Assembly (NCBI RefSeq): GCF_022548875.1
Contig: NZ_JAKZEW010000030.1
Location: forward strand, 9,968 to 56,474
Source: Glycomyces sp. L485
GTDB taxonomy: Bacteria > Actinomycetota > Actinomycetes > Mycobacteriales > Micromonosporaceae
DNA: 46,507 bases
Direction of reading: 5' to 3'
The notes beneath the pieces were generated by a model. It ran no database searches. It saw only the letters and a list, made by a program, of their open reading frames with translations, and was not told the origin of the DNA. This document shows, one piece after another, positions 33,232 through 40,916 of this stretch; the first letter of the stretch is position 1; the number at the start of each line of letters is the position of its first letter. The position numbers and the translations under genes were made by a program.

Positions 33232-34070
33232 ACGTGCGGACGCCGCGCGGGAAGCTCCTGCGCAACACCGGTCTCTACATCGCCGCGTTCGTCACCGCGG
33301 CGTTCGTGGCAACGCCGATCCTGTTCGCGCTCCTGGGCGGGTTCAAGGACAACCAGCAGCTGCGGGAGAACGCCCTCGGGCTGCCGAGCCCGTGGAACGC
33401 CGAGCACTACACCGACGTGCTCACCTCGGACTCGTTCTGGCGCCAGGTGTTCAACTCGGTGTTCATCGCGCTCGCGACGACGGTCATCGTCGTGGGCTGC
33501 GCGGCCATGGTCGCGTTCGTGTTCGCCCGTTTCGCCTTCAGGGGCCGCGAGGCGCTGTTCACGCTGTTCGCGGCGGGCATGATGTTCCCGTTCGCGGTGG
33601 CGGTGCTGCCGCTGTTCATCATCCTGCGGACGTTCGAGCTGCTCAACAGCCCGCTGGGGGTGATTCTGCCGCAGGCGGCCTTCGGGCTGCCGCTGACGAT
33701 CATCATCCTGCGCAGCTTCTTCCGCGCCATTCCCGGCGAAGTCGAGGAGGCCGCCGTCATCGACGGCGCGGGCCCGTGGCTGTTCTTCGTCAAGATCCTG
33801 CTGCCGATGGCCCGCCCGGTGCTGGCGACGGTGTCTGTCCTGGCGCTGGTGGGCTCGTGGAACTCCTATCTGCTGCCGCTGGTGGTGCTGAGCAGGCCGA
33901 CGTGGTGGACACTGCCGCTGGGCGTCACCCAGTTCCAGGGGCAGTACGCCTCGGACACGGCGAAGGTCCTGGCGTTCGTCATGCTCGCCATGCTGCCGGC
34001 GCTGATCTTCTACGCCTTCGCCGAGCGCCACCTCATCAGCGGTCTGACCTCGGGCGGCACTAAAGGCTAG
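33228..34070 (+). CDS. Sugar ABC transporter permease (MalG-like)
   Basis: A 280-residue permease with six hydrophobic segments and EAA loop GEVEEAAVIDGAGPWLFFVKILLP. ATG at 33228 overlaps the previous TGA (ATGA), with GGAGGGGG shortly upstream. It completes a binding protein-MalF-MalG set. No ATPase gene follows, so a shared MsiK-type ATPase encoded elsewhere is inferred, as in Streptomyces. Confidence 0.93.
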   Translation: MNVRTPRGKLLRNTGLYIAAFVTAAFVATPILFALLGGFKDNQQLRENALGLPSPWNAEHYTDVLTSDSFWRQVFNSVFIALATTVIVVGCAAMVAFVFARFAFRGREALFTLFAAGMMFPFAVAVLPLFIILRTFELLNSPLGVILPQAAFGLPLTIIILRSFFRAIPGEVEEAAVIDGAGPWLFFVKILLPMARPVLATVSVLALVGSWNSYLLPLVVLSRPTWWTLPLGVTQFQGQYASDTAKVLAFVMLAMLPALIFYAFAERHLISGLTSGGTKG

Positions 34071-34085
34071 GGAGGTGGGAACCGA

Positions 34086-35987
34086 ATGCGCACCGAAGGC
34101 GTCGGAGAGTACATGAGACACCCGCTCGCGCCTCTCGGCGCCGCCGTCGTCCTGGCCGCCGGTGCATGCACCTCCGGGCCCGACGCCGACGTCGAGCCGA
34201 TACCTTGGATTCCGGCCTCGGCCCAGTTGGCGTCGTACGACAACTGCGAGGACGCCCTGGAGGGCATCCACGAGTCCGTACTGGGCACGCTCACCGAGAT
34301 GCGCCGTACGCAAACCGCGCGCGGACCGATGGGGTTCACCGAGGAGGGGGACGACGCGGCCGCCGCCGGCGAATCGGCCGCCTCCGCCGAGGACGGCGCC
34401 TCGGGCGAGACCCACTCCGAGACCAACAACGCGGTCGCCGGGGTCGACGAGCCCGACCTGGTCAAGACCGATGGCCGGTTCATCTACAGCGTCGCCGACG
34501 CAGTCCTGCGAGTGGTGGACTCCCGGACCGCCGAAGTCGTCGCCGAGCACGACTACGGGTGGGAGACGTGGAACCACCGGCTGTTCCTCGGCGACGACGA
34601 GCTGCTCGTCCTGTACACGCGGGACCGCGCGGTAGGAGGGGACTACCACTCCGAGTTCACCCTCGAACGGCTCGACCCCGAGACCCTCGAGGTGCTCGAC
34701 GCGTTCGCCCTCGAGGGGTCGATGCTGGACGCGCGTCTGGTGGACGACCAGATCCGGCTCGCTGTGAGCTCGTCGCCGCGCGTCCAGCCGCTGTGGGAGG
34801 AGTTCTACTCCGGCGGCGACACCGCAGACCTGCGCGAAGCGGTGCGCTCCACGACGATCGAGGACTGGCTGCCGGACTACAGCGTCAACGGCGACGTGTT
34901 CGCCTCGGAGTGCGGTTCCCTCGCCCACCCCGAGCGCTTCGAGGGCGGCTCGACGGTCTCGGTCGCTGCGCTGCCCGCTGACGGCGAATGGTCTGATGTG
35001 GACCCCGTGACGGTGATGGCCGACGGCGGAACCGTCCACGGCACCGCCGACAGCCTCTACCTCGCGCACAGCGACTACCGCTGGGACGAGCGGAACACCG
35101 AGGTCGAGACCGAGCTCTACCGCTTCGTATTCGAAGGCGGGAAGCCGCGCCTTGCAGGCGAGGCGGCCGTGCCGGGGACGCTGCTCAACCAGTACTCGCT
35201 GAGCGAGCACGACGCCCACCTGCGCGTAGCCACCACCGAACACGGCGACAACTGGTGGGGATTCCCCGAAGGCGACTCCTCTTCGAGCGCGGAGCCGGAG
35301 CCGTCGAGCTCGACCGTGACCGTCCTCGAAATCGGCGACGACTCGCTGACCGAGGTCGCCTCCATCGGCGACCTGGGAGTCGACGAGCGGATCTACGCGG
35401 TCCGGTTCATCGGCGACACCGGCTACGTGGTCACCTTCCGCCAGACCGACCCGCTGTACACACTGGACTTGTCCGACCCGGCGAACCCGGAGGTCACCGG
35501 GGAACTCAAGATCACCGGCTACTCCGCCTACCTGCACCCCGTCGGCGACGGCCGGCTCCTCGGCGTCGGCCAGGAGGCCACCGAGCAGGGCATGACGACC
35601 GGACTCCAGGTGAGCCTGTTCGACGTCTCCGCCGAAGAGGCGAGCGTGCTCGACCAGTACGAGCGCCCCGGTGCGAACTCGGCGGCCGAATGGGACCCGC
35701 ACGGATTCCTGTATTGGGAGCCCGAGGGCGTCGTCGTCCTTCCGGTATGGGACTGGGAGGACTACGCGAACACGGGCGCAGTGGTGCTGGAGATCGCCGA
35801 CGACACCGTCACCGAACGCGCCTGGATCTCCCACCGGCAGCGGCACAACGACGGCGAGGACCACTACGGCAACGCGATCGTTCGTAGCCTGATCATCGGC
35901 GACCAGCTGTGGACGCTCTCCGACTCAGGACTCCAGGCGAACGATATCGGCGGCGGATACGGCACCGCCGAATGGATCGCCTGGTAG
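34086..35987 (+). CDS. Beta-propeller domain lipoprotein
   Basis: A 633-residue protein. The signal peptide ends in a lipobox (LAAGAC, Cys28), so it is anchored outside the membrane. After a Glu/Asp/Ala-rich linker, NNAVAGVDEPDLVKTDGRFIYSV and the repeated blades ending in TYWIAW-like features match the bacterial secreted beta-propeller (Beta_propel, PF09826) family. Other markers are RFIGDTGYVVTFRQTDPLYTLDLSDPANP, read across its span, and SAYLHPVGDGRLLGVGQE. The family's function is undefined; a Cys pair may form a disulfide. ATG at 34086 has GGAGGT 9 nt upstream. It starts 15 bp after the permease gene, so it is probably co-transcribed with the importer, and a terminator follows. Confidence 0.88.
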   Translation: MRTEGVGEYMRHPLAPLGAAVVLAAGACTSGPDADVEPIPWIPASAQLASYDNCEDALEGIHESVLGTLTEMRRTQTARGPMGFTEEGDDAAAAGESAASAEDGASGETHSETNNAVAGVDEPDLVKTDGRFIYSVADAVLRVVDSRTAEVVAEHDYGWETWNHRLFLGDDELLVLYTRDRAVGGDYHSEFTLERLDPETLEVLDAFALEGSMLDARLVDDQIRLAVSSSPRVQPLWEEFYSGGDTADLREAVRSTTIEDWLPDYSVNGDVFASECGSLAHPERFEGGSTVSVAALPADGEWSDVDPVTVMADGGTVHGTADSLYLAHSDYRWDERNTEVETELYRFVFEGGKPRLAGEAAVPGTLLNQYSLSEHDAHLRVATTEHGDNWWGFPEGDSSSSAEPEPSSSTVTVLEIGDDSLTEVASIGDLGVDERIYAVRFIGDTGYVVTFRQTDPLYTLDLSDPANPEVTGELKITGYSAYLHPVGDGRLLGVGQEATEQGMTTGLQVSLFDVSAEEASVLDQYERPGANSAAEWDPHGFLYWEPEGVVVLPVWDWEDYANTGAVVLEIADDTVTERAWISHRQRHNDGEDHYGNAIVRSLIIGDQLWTLSDSGLQANDIGGGYGTAEWIAW

Positions 35988-36002
35988 GGGAAGAAGGAGG
36001 GA

Positions 36003-36033
36003 GCCGCGCCGTTTGTTCGGGTGACGGCGCGGC
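36003..36033 (+). terminator. Hairpin terminator after propeller lipoprotein gene
   Basis: GCCGCGCCGT (36003-36012) pairs perfectly with ACGGCGCGGC (36024-36033), 11-nt loop, 15 nt after the stop. Confidence 0.75.
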
Positions 36034-36061
36034 CCCGTCTTCTCCTGTTTCCTTAAGGCTC

Positions 36062-36148
36062 TCAACGTCCGAGGTTGCGGAAACGGCGCACGGCCAGCGG
36101 CAGGAAGACAAGCGTGAAGATCACCGGCCAGATCAGCGCCGCGGCCAC
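36062..36148 (-). pseudogene. C-terminal remnant of an ABC-2 type permease
   Basis: The minus-strand frame ending at the TGA 36064-36062 reads RIEVAAALIWPVIFTLVFLP then LAVRRFRNLGR. This is the last membrane helix and basic tail typical of DrrB-like ABC-2 permeases (ALxWPxxxxxxFxPLAVRRxRxL). Upstream in frame the sequence loses membrane character at once, and no start or ribosome site exists. I infer a deleted gene leaving only its 3' end. No neighbouring ATPase gene is seen. Confidence 0.45.
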
Positions 36149-36178
36149 TTCGATCCGCAGCCGAGCAGGCCCGGGCCG

Positions 36179-36330
36179 AAACCGTCCGTCTCCTCGGACC
36201 GGTACCCCGGGCTGCGCACCGTGACCGACGAGGACGCGTGGAGCATCGTCGGGCACGACGTCATGCGCCAAGGCCTCAACGCGCGATGCTCGACGGCCTG
36301 GCTCCCCGCATGGAAGCGACGAGGAAGCCT
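36179..36330 (+). pseudogene. Possible coding fragment of unknown origin
   Basis: One plus-strand frame reads YPGLRTVTDEDAWSIVGHDV then MRQGLNARCSTAWLPAWKRRG. The mix of Asp, Glu, Trp, Ile, His, Met and Gln is unlike the Arg/Pro/Ala-rich frames normally produced off-frame here. No start codon with a ribosome site precedes it, and the frame soon runs antisense to the DUF4253 gene. It may be a remnant of a second gene disrupted together with the ABC-2 permease. I do not recognise the family. Confidence 0.25.
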
Positions 36331-37498
36331 AAGCCCACCTGAAATACCAAGCGCGGGACCTGATCATGTGCTCGGCGAGGTCCTCAAGCGTGGGCACGCC
36401 GGAGTCGAGCAGGTCCGGGCAGTAGGCGTAGGCCTCACCCGCGACTCCGAGCGCCTCCTCGGCGCCCGGCGGGTGCGGGACGTACAGCTCCAGCACGTCG
36501 TAGGTCATCGCCACGATCTCGGCCTCGAAGCGGTGGTGCCAGCGCTTGAGGATCGCGGCGTGCTCGGCGCCGTACAGCTCCCAGTTCGTCGAGCCCTTCC
36601 AGGGGAACATCGCGGGGATCTTCCAGCCGGCGTCGGTCTCGACGAGGCCGAGCAGGCCGTCGCGCTGTGGAGTGGCGAAGTCGGTGTCGCCGCGGCGGGG
36701 CAGGATCGGGACGCCGCGGGCCGGCTCGCCGGCCTCGGCGGCCTTGTCGTGCAGGAGCGCTGCGGCGTCGATGTCGGCGGCGCGGCCGAGCTCGTCGTCG
36801 CCTTCGTGGACGATCGCCTCGCCGGAGTCGCGCCACTCCTCGGGCGCGCCGAGCAGGACGGGCATCCAGCCGGTGCCCTCGGCGGCTTGGCGGATCTCCA
36901 GCCACCAGTGGAGGGCCTCTGAGGAGCGGACGCCGAAAGCCCACATGGTGGTGTCCCGGCGGCGGACGAGCTGGTGCATCTTGGGGACGGCGAGTCCGGC
37001 GGCGCGGAGCGCGGCACGGGGGGAGCCGGCGATGTCGAGCGCGTCGGTGTCCTCCTCGCGGGGCATCATCTCGTCGCGGCCGGTGGGGGCCGGGCGCTGC
37101 GGCGGCTCGGGTTTGTCCAATGTGAGCAGTTCCCGCTTGGGGCGCTCGGGCACGAAGATGTCGGCGGGACCGGTCTCGGGCTCCGGTTCGGGCTCGGCGC
37201 TCGAGGCGGGCTCGTCGCCGGGTTCCGGTTCGGGCTCGAACTCGGGATCGGGGTCGGGCACGGGCACGAGCCTGAGACTCGGCCCGCCGGCAGTTACGGG
37301 CGAGATGCTGTCCTCCTCCTGAGATTCCGTGCCGAGCGTCTCGGGGGCGGCATCATCGAGGGCGCCCGAGGAGACCGCTGTCGGTTCGTCGGGCGCCGGC
37401 TCGGTCTCGGGCTTGGCTGTCGGTTCCTGTTGGGCGGCGGGATCGGGCACTGAGTCAGGCGTGTCCCGGCGCCCCAACAGACGCTGGAGGAGTCCCAC
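36329..37498 (-). CDS. DUF4253 domain protein with Glu/Pro-rich N-terminus
   Basis: A 389-residue protein. Residues ~1-150 are low-complexity, dominated by Glu, Pro, Asp and Thr, with runs such as PDPDPEFEPEPEPGDEP. Residues ~165-389 fold as a DUF4253-containing region: PAMFPWKGSTNWELYGAEHA, ILKRWHHRFEAEIVAMTYDV, LELYVPHPPGAEEAL, YAYCPDLLDSG and the ending RSRAWYFRWA are hallmarks. The family is common in actinobacteria and of unknown function. Start is GTG at 37498 (MGLLQRLLGRR) with GGAG close upstream; the basic first 11 residues may touch the membrane. Confidence 0.82.
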   Translation of the reverse strand: MGLLQRLLGRRDTPDSVPDPAAQQEPTAKPETEPAPDEPTAVSSGALDDAAPETLGTESQEEDSISPVTAGGPSLRLVPVPDPDPEFEPEPEPGDEPASSAEPEPEPETGPADIFVPERPKRELLTLDKPEPPQRPAPTGRDEMMPREEDTDALDIAGSPRAALRAAGLAVPKMHQLVRRRDTTMWAFGVRSSEALHWWLEIRQAAEGTGWMPVLLGAPEEWRDSGEAIVHEGDDELGRAADIDAAALLHDKAAEAGEPARGVPILPRRGDTDFATPQRDGLLGLVETDAGWKIPAMFPWKGSTNWELYGAEHAAILKRWHHRFEAEIVAMTYDVLELYVPHPPGAEEALGVAGEAYAYCPDLLDSGVPTLEDLAEHMIRSRAWYFRWA

Positions 37499-37577
37499 AG
37501 TTCTCCATGATGCCCTGTCTGCGTTGGAATCGCCACGGGCACCCCCGGAGTGGAGCCGTGTGAAGCCGCCGATGCTC

Positions 37578-37829
37578 TCAGCTTCCGTCGCGCAGCTCCT
37601 TCAACGTCTCGGCCTTGAACGCGAGCGGTTCGAAGGCGGCGGTGATGCGGGCGCCGAGCTGCCGGTCGGCGTCGGGCGGGGTGCCGAGGAGGGCGGCGGC
37701 GTTGCGCACGGCCGTGGCGGGGCCGGCGGAGGCAGCCCTCAGACCGGCGTCGGCCACCTGCCTGGAGGGCGGCTCGAGGCCGCGGTCCCGTTCCAGCCTG
37801 AAGGGAATGCCGGGAAGGTCAACACTCAT
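37578..37829 (-). CDS. Small protein, unknown function (83 aa)
   Basis: No recognised domain. It is soluble and helical in the middle (ATAVRNAAALLGTPPDADRQLGARITAAFEP across ~38-68), with the polar end KAETLKELRDGS. ATG at 37829 follows TAGGCT (37836-37841) by 6 nt, a leaderless start. It lies between the small membrane protein gene and the DUF4253 gene on the same strand. Confidence 0.65.
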   Translation of the reverse strand: MSVDLPGIPFRLERDRGLEPPSRQVADAGLRAASAGPATAVRNAAALLGTPPDADRQLGARITAAFEPLAFKAETLKELRDGS

Positions 37830-37866
37830 CCAGGGAGCCTACCGCCCGCCTCCGACGGGCCGGGCC

Positions 37867-37962
37867 CTAGTCTTTGCGGCCCTTCTTGATGAGCATGCCG
37901 AACCAGAATGCGGCGAACAGGATGAGCACCAGGACCGCGACGAGTTTGAAGAGGAGCATCAT
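37867..37962 (-). CDS. Small single-TM protein (30-31 aa) coupled to SGNH hydrolase
   Basis: Frame MMLLFKLVAVLVLILFAAFW then FGMLIKKGRKD, stop 37869-37867. It is almost entirely one hydrophobic helix with a basic tail. The paired ATGs at 37962 and 37959 overlap the TGA of the SGNH gene (37961-37959), and GCAGGTGA just upstream can serve as ribosome site, so translation is coupled. Small proteins with this layout often bind or tune a membrane partner; here the partner is unknown. Confidence 0.6.
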   Translation of the reverse strand: MMLLFKLVAVLVLILFAAFWFGMLIKKGRKD

Positions 37963-38726
37963 TTCACCTGCAGGAGTTTGGGGCGTTTGGGTTCAACACT
38001 ATCTCCGCTCGACTTGCCGGTGAGGCGGCGCTTCACCCAGGGGGCGAGGTGCTTGCCGGCCCAGGCTGCCCCGTTCATCTCGCGGCGGACCTTCACGAGG
38101 CTCGGGAGCGGCTCCAGCCACTCCTGGTCGGGTTCGACGCCGAGTGCCTCGCACACGTTGACGGCGACGCGGCGGTGGCCGTGGGAGTTGAGGTGGAGGC
38201 GGTCCTCGGACCACAGGCGCGCATCGACGAAGGCCTCGTCCTTCCACAGGTCGATGAGGATCGCCTTGTGGCGGGCGGCGACGCGGCGGTAGGCGTCGTT
38301 GGTGGCGATGAAGCGCTTGCGCAGCACCTTCATGCCGGGGATGTGGGCGGTGGCGTCGGCGCAGGTGAACAGCACGACTTCGGCTCCGGAGGCCTTGAAC
38401 AGGCGCACCACTTCGTGGGCGCGGGTGGACAGCCGGGTGGCGTTGAAGCCGGGGCGCAGCGCGTCGTTGGCGCCTGCGGCGAAGGAGACCAGTGCAGGGC
38501 TCTGCTTGATCGCGGGTACGACCTGCTCGTCGACGATGCGGTCGAACAGGCGGCCGCGGATGGCGAGGTTGGCGTAGGCGAGGTCGGGCCAGAAGTCGGC
38601 CGCCCGGTGGGCGAACAGGTCAGCCCAGCCGCGGAAGCCGTCGCCGTCGGGATCGGGGTCGCCGAGCCCTTCGGTGAAACTGTCGCCGATCGCCATGAAA
38701 CTCGAGAATTCCGCGGGCACTCCCAC
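37959..38726 (-). CDS. SGNH/GDSL hydrolase
   Basis: A 255-residue single-domain esterase/lipase-type hydrolase. Block I is FMAIGDSFTEGLGD with nucleophile Ser16, block III is AAGANDALRPG (oxyanion Asn), and block V is EDRLHLNSHGHRRVA with the Asp-x-x-His pair. There is no signal peptide, so it is intracellular or membrane-associated through the coupled small membrane protein. GTG at 38726 has AAGG 6 nt upstream; an in-frame GTG at 38720 is possible. Substrate unknown. Confidence 0.9.
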   Translation of the reverse strand: MGVPAEFSSFMAIGDSFTEGLGDPDPDGDGFRGWADLFAHRAADFWPDLAYANLAIRGRLFDRIVDEQVVPAIKQSPALVSFAAGANDALRPGFNATRLSTRAHEVVRLFKASGAEVVLFTCADATAHIPGMKVLRKRFIATNDAYRRVAARHKAILIDLWKDEAFVDARLWSEDRLHLNSHGHRRVAVNVCEALGVEPDQEWLEPLPSLVKVRREMNGAAWAGKHLAPWVKRRLTGKSSGDSVEPKRPKLLQVK

Positions 38727-38863
38727 TCCCCACCTTCAATCCGCATCGAACGTCTGGACTGCTCCCAACCGGGTGCTGACCAGAATGCCTCACACAGATA
38801 ACGATCGGGTTTCGATCAAGTGGCGAGCGTGGGTGCAGCGGTCTTCCGCGGATTCCGTCGCCG

Positions 38864-38896
38864 AGCGCCCGAAGGCGTCGATCTCCTTCGGGCGCT
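38864..38896 (-). terminator. Hairpin terminator after GH42 gene
   Basis: AGCGCCCGAAGG (38864-38875) pairs perfectly with CCTTCGGGCGCT (38885-38896), 9-nt loop, 16 nt past the GH42 stop. Confidence 0.8.
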
Positions 38897-38912
38897 TGGC
38901 ATCTCGTCCGAC

Positions 38913-40835
38913 TTACGGGTGCTCGGCGTGGACGACGACCTCGCCGGCGGGGACGTCGACAGTCGTCGTGGCGGTCTTGACCTGCGCGTCGTGGTCGAGG
39001 TGGTTGATGCAGAACAGCCACGACCGGCCGTCGTCGTGGGAGCGTCGGACGACCTCGACTCCCGCGGGGGCGTGCGCGGCCGGCTCGACGCCCGCGTCGG
39101 CGGCCGCGGCCGAGACGATCCGGTCGAGGGTGGCGTCGTCGACGAACGTCGTCAGGTAATGTGCGGCGCCCTCGCCGAAGCGGTTGACCGTCCACGCCGG
39201 GGTGCCGTCGAGGTAGGTGTCGCGTACGTCGGCGTCGCGGGCCTCGGCCGCCTCGCTCCAGACCGCGCCCGTGCCGCCGGAGACGAGTCCGACCGTGGAG
39301 TCGATGAGCGGGTAGAACTCCTCGGTGCGCACGCCGACGAGGTCGGCGATCGCGCCGGGGTAGCCGCCGAGGTAGACGGTGTCGGTCTCGTCGGCGATCC
39401 CCGAGTAGGCGGTGACGAGGACGGTGCCGCCGCCGCGGACGAAGTCCTTGAGGTTCTCGGCGGCCTTCCGCGACATCAGGTAGAGGGCGGGCACGACGAC
39501 GAGGCGGTAGCCTGTCAGGTCGCCTTCGGGGTGAGCGACGTCGGCGGTGATGCCGGCGCGCCACAGCGCCGCGTAGTAGTCGTTGAAGACCTTCTGTAGG
39601 TCGAGGTCGGTCGTCGGCTTCGCCTCGTGCTCCTGGGCCCAAAGGTTCTGGTAGTCCCACAGGATCGCGGCGTCCGCCTCGACGGTGGAGCCTTCGATCT
39701 CGGTGAGCTCGCCCAGGCGTGCGCCGAGTTCGCAGACCTCGCGCCAGATCTTGGAGTCGGTGCCGGCGTGCGGGACCATGCCCGAGTGCCACTTCTCGGC
39801 GCCCTGCTTCGAGGCCCGCCATTGGAAGAACATGACCGAGTCGGCGCCGCGGGCCAGGTGCGAGAAGGAGTTGCGCAGCAGCTCGCGGGGGGCCTTGGCG
39901 CGGTTGCGGCCCTGCCAGTTGACCGCGGAGGTGGAGTGCTCCATGAGGATCCACGGCTTGCCCCCGCCGAGCGACCGGGCGAAGTCGGCGGCGAAGCCGA
40001 GGTTGATGTGGCCGGTCGGGCCTTCGAGGTAGTGGTCGGTGGAGACGACGTCGACGGCGCCCGCGAACTCCCACAGGTCGATGTCGGGGTGCGAGCCGGT
40101 CATGAAGTTCGTCGTCATCGGCAGGCTCGGGTCGATCGAGCGCAGCAGTTCGGCCTCGGCCTTGTAGAGCTGGAGGAGCTGCCACGACGAGAAGCGCTTG
40201 AAGTCGAGGACCTGCCCGGGGTTGGGGATCGTCGGCGTCGGGAGCGGTGCGTAGACCTGGTCCCACGAGGAGTAGGCCTGCGACCAGAACGCGGTGCCCC
40301 AGGCGGCGTTGAGCCCTTCGAGGTCGCCGTAGCGCTCACGCAGCCACAGGCGGAACTTCGCGGTCGCGGCCCTCGAGTAGGACCGGGCGTTGTGGCAGCC
40401 GTATTCGTTGTGGATGTGCCACAGCTTGACCGCGGGGTGGTCGTGGTAGCGGCGGCCGACCTGTTCGGTGACGGCCAGGGCCTTGGCGAGGTAGACGTCG
40501 GAGGAGGGGTCGAAGCCCTGACGGGAGCCGTGCGTGAGCTGACGGCCCCGGGCGTCGACCATGACGGCCTCGGGGTAGGTCGCGGCGAACCACGGCGGCG
40601 GGGAGGCGGTGGGGGTGGCCAGGCACGCCTCGACGCCGCTCGCGTGGAGCAGGTCGAGGACCTCGTCGAACCACGCGAAGTCGAAACGGCCCTCCTCGGG
40701 CTCGAACTTGGCCCACGAGAAGATGCCCACCGAGACGCGGTTGACGCCGGCCTCGCGCATGAGGCGCATGTCTTCGACCCATGTCTCGCGGGGCCACTGC
40801 TCGGGGTTGTAATCGCCGCCGTAGACGATAGCCAT
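38913..40835 (-). CDS. Beta-galactosidase, glycoside hydrolase family 42
   Basis: A 640-residue cytosolic GH42 enzyme hydrolysing terminal beta-galactosides. It starts MAIVYGGDYNPEQWP, the family's typical opening. The acid/base Glu144 lies in LWHIHNEYGCHN and the nucleophile Glu299 in WILMEHSTSAVNWQ. A trimerisation-type domain with FVRGGGTVLVTAYSG follows, then a short beta domain. No signal peptide. ATG at 40835 has AAAGGAG 7 nt upstream. An 18-bp LacI-type palindrome lies in its promoter, so sugar induction is expected. It could act on oligosaccharides brought in by the ABC system ~5 kb away; that link is inference. Confidence 0.95.
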   Translation of the reverse strand: MAIVYGGDYNPEQWPRETWVEDMRLMREAGVNRVSVGIFSWAKFEPEEGRFDFAWFDEVLDLLHASGVEACLATPTASPPPWFAATYPEAVMVDARGRQLTHGSRQGFDPSSDVYLAKALAVTEQVGRRYHDHPAVKLWHIHNEYGCHNARSYSRAATAKFRLWLRERYGDLEGLNAAWGTAFWSQAYSSWDQVYAPLPTPTIPNPGQVLDFKRFSSWQLLQLYKAEAELLRSIDPSLPMTTNFMTGSHPDIDLWEFAGAVDVVSTDHYLEGPTGHINLGFAADFARSLGGGKPWILMEHSTSAVNWQGRNRAKAPRELLRNSFSHLARGADSVMFFQWRASKQGAEKWHSGMVPHAGTDSKIWREVCELGARLGELTEIEGSTVEADAAILWDYQNLWAQEHEAKPTTDLDLQKVFNDYYAALWRAGITADVAHPEGDLTGYRLVVVPALYLMSRKAAENLKDFVRGGGTVLVTAYSGIADETDTVYLGGYPGAIADLVGVRTEEFYPLIDSTVGLVSGGTGAVWSEAAEARDADVRDTYLDGTPAWTVNRFGEGAAHYLTTFVDDATLDRIVSAAAADAGVEPAAHAPAGVEVVRRSHDDGRSWLFCINHLDHDAQVKTATTTVDVPAGEVVVHAEHP

Positions 40836-40874
40836 GGCCGGTCTCCTTTGCTCAGAGAGGTCGATGCCCGACCA

Positions 40875-40897
40875 AGGCTACGGCAACCGGTTACCGT
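40875..40897 (-). promoter_or_regulatory. -10 hexamer and LacI-type operator for GH42 gene
   Basis: TAGCCT (minus strand, 40875-40880) is a -10 hexamer. Directly upstream, ACGGCAACCGGTTACCGT (40880-40897) is an 18-bp near-perfect palindrome centred on AACCGGTT with a central CG step, typical of LacI-family operators. It fills the -35/-10 spacer, so a bound repressor would block RNA polymerase. Confidence 0.6.
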
Positions 40898-40916
40898 GCG
40901 CCACCGTCGCGGACGG

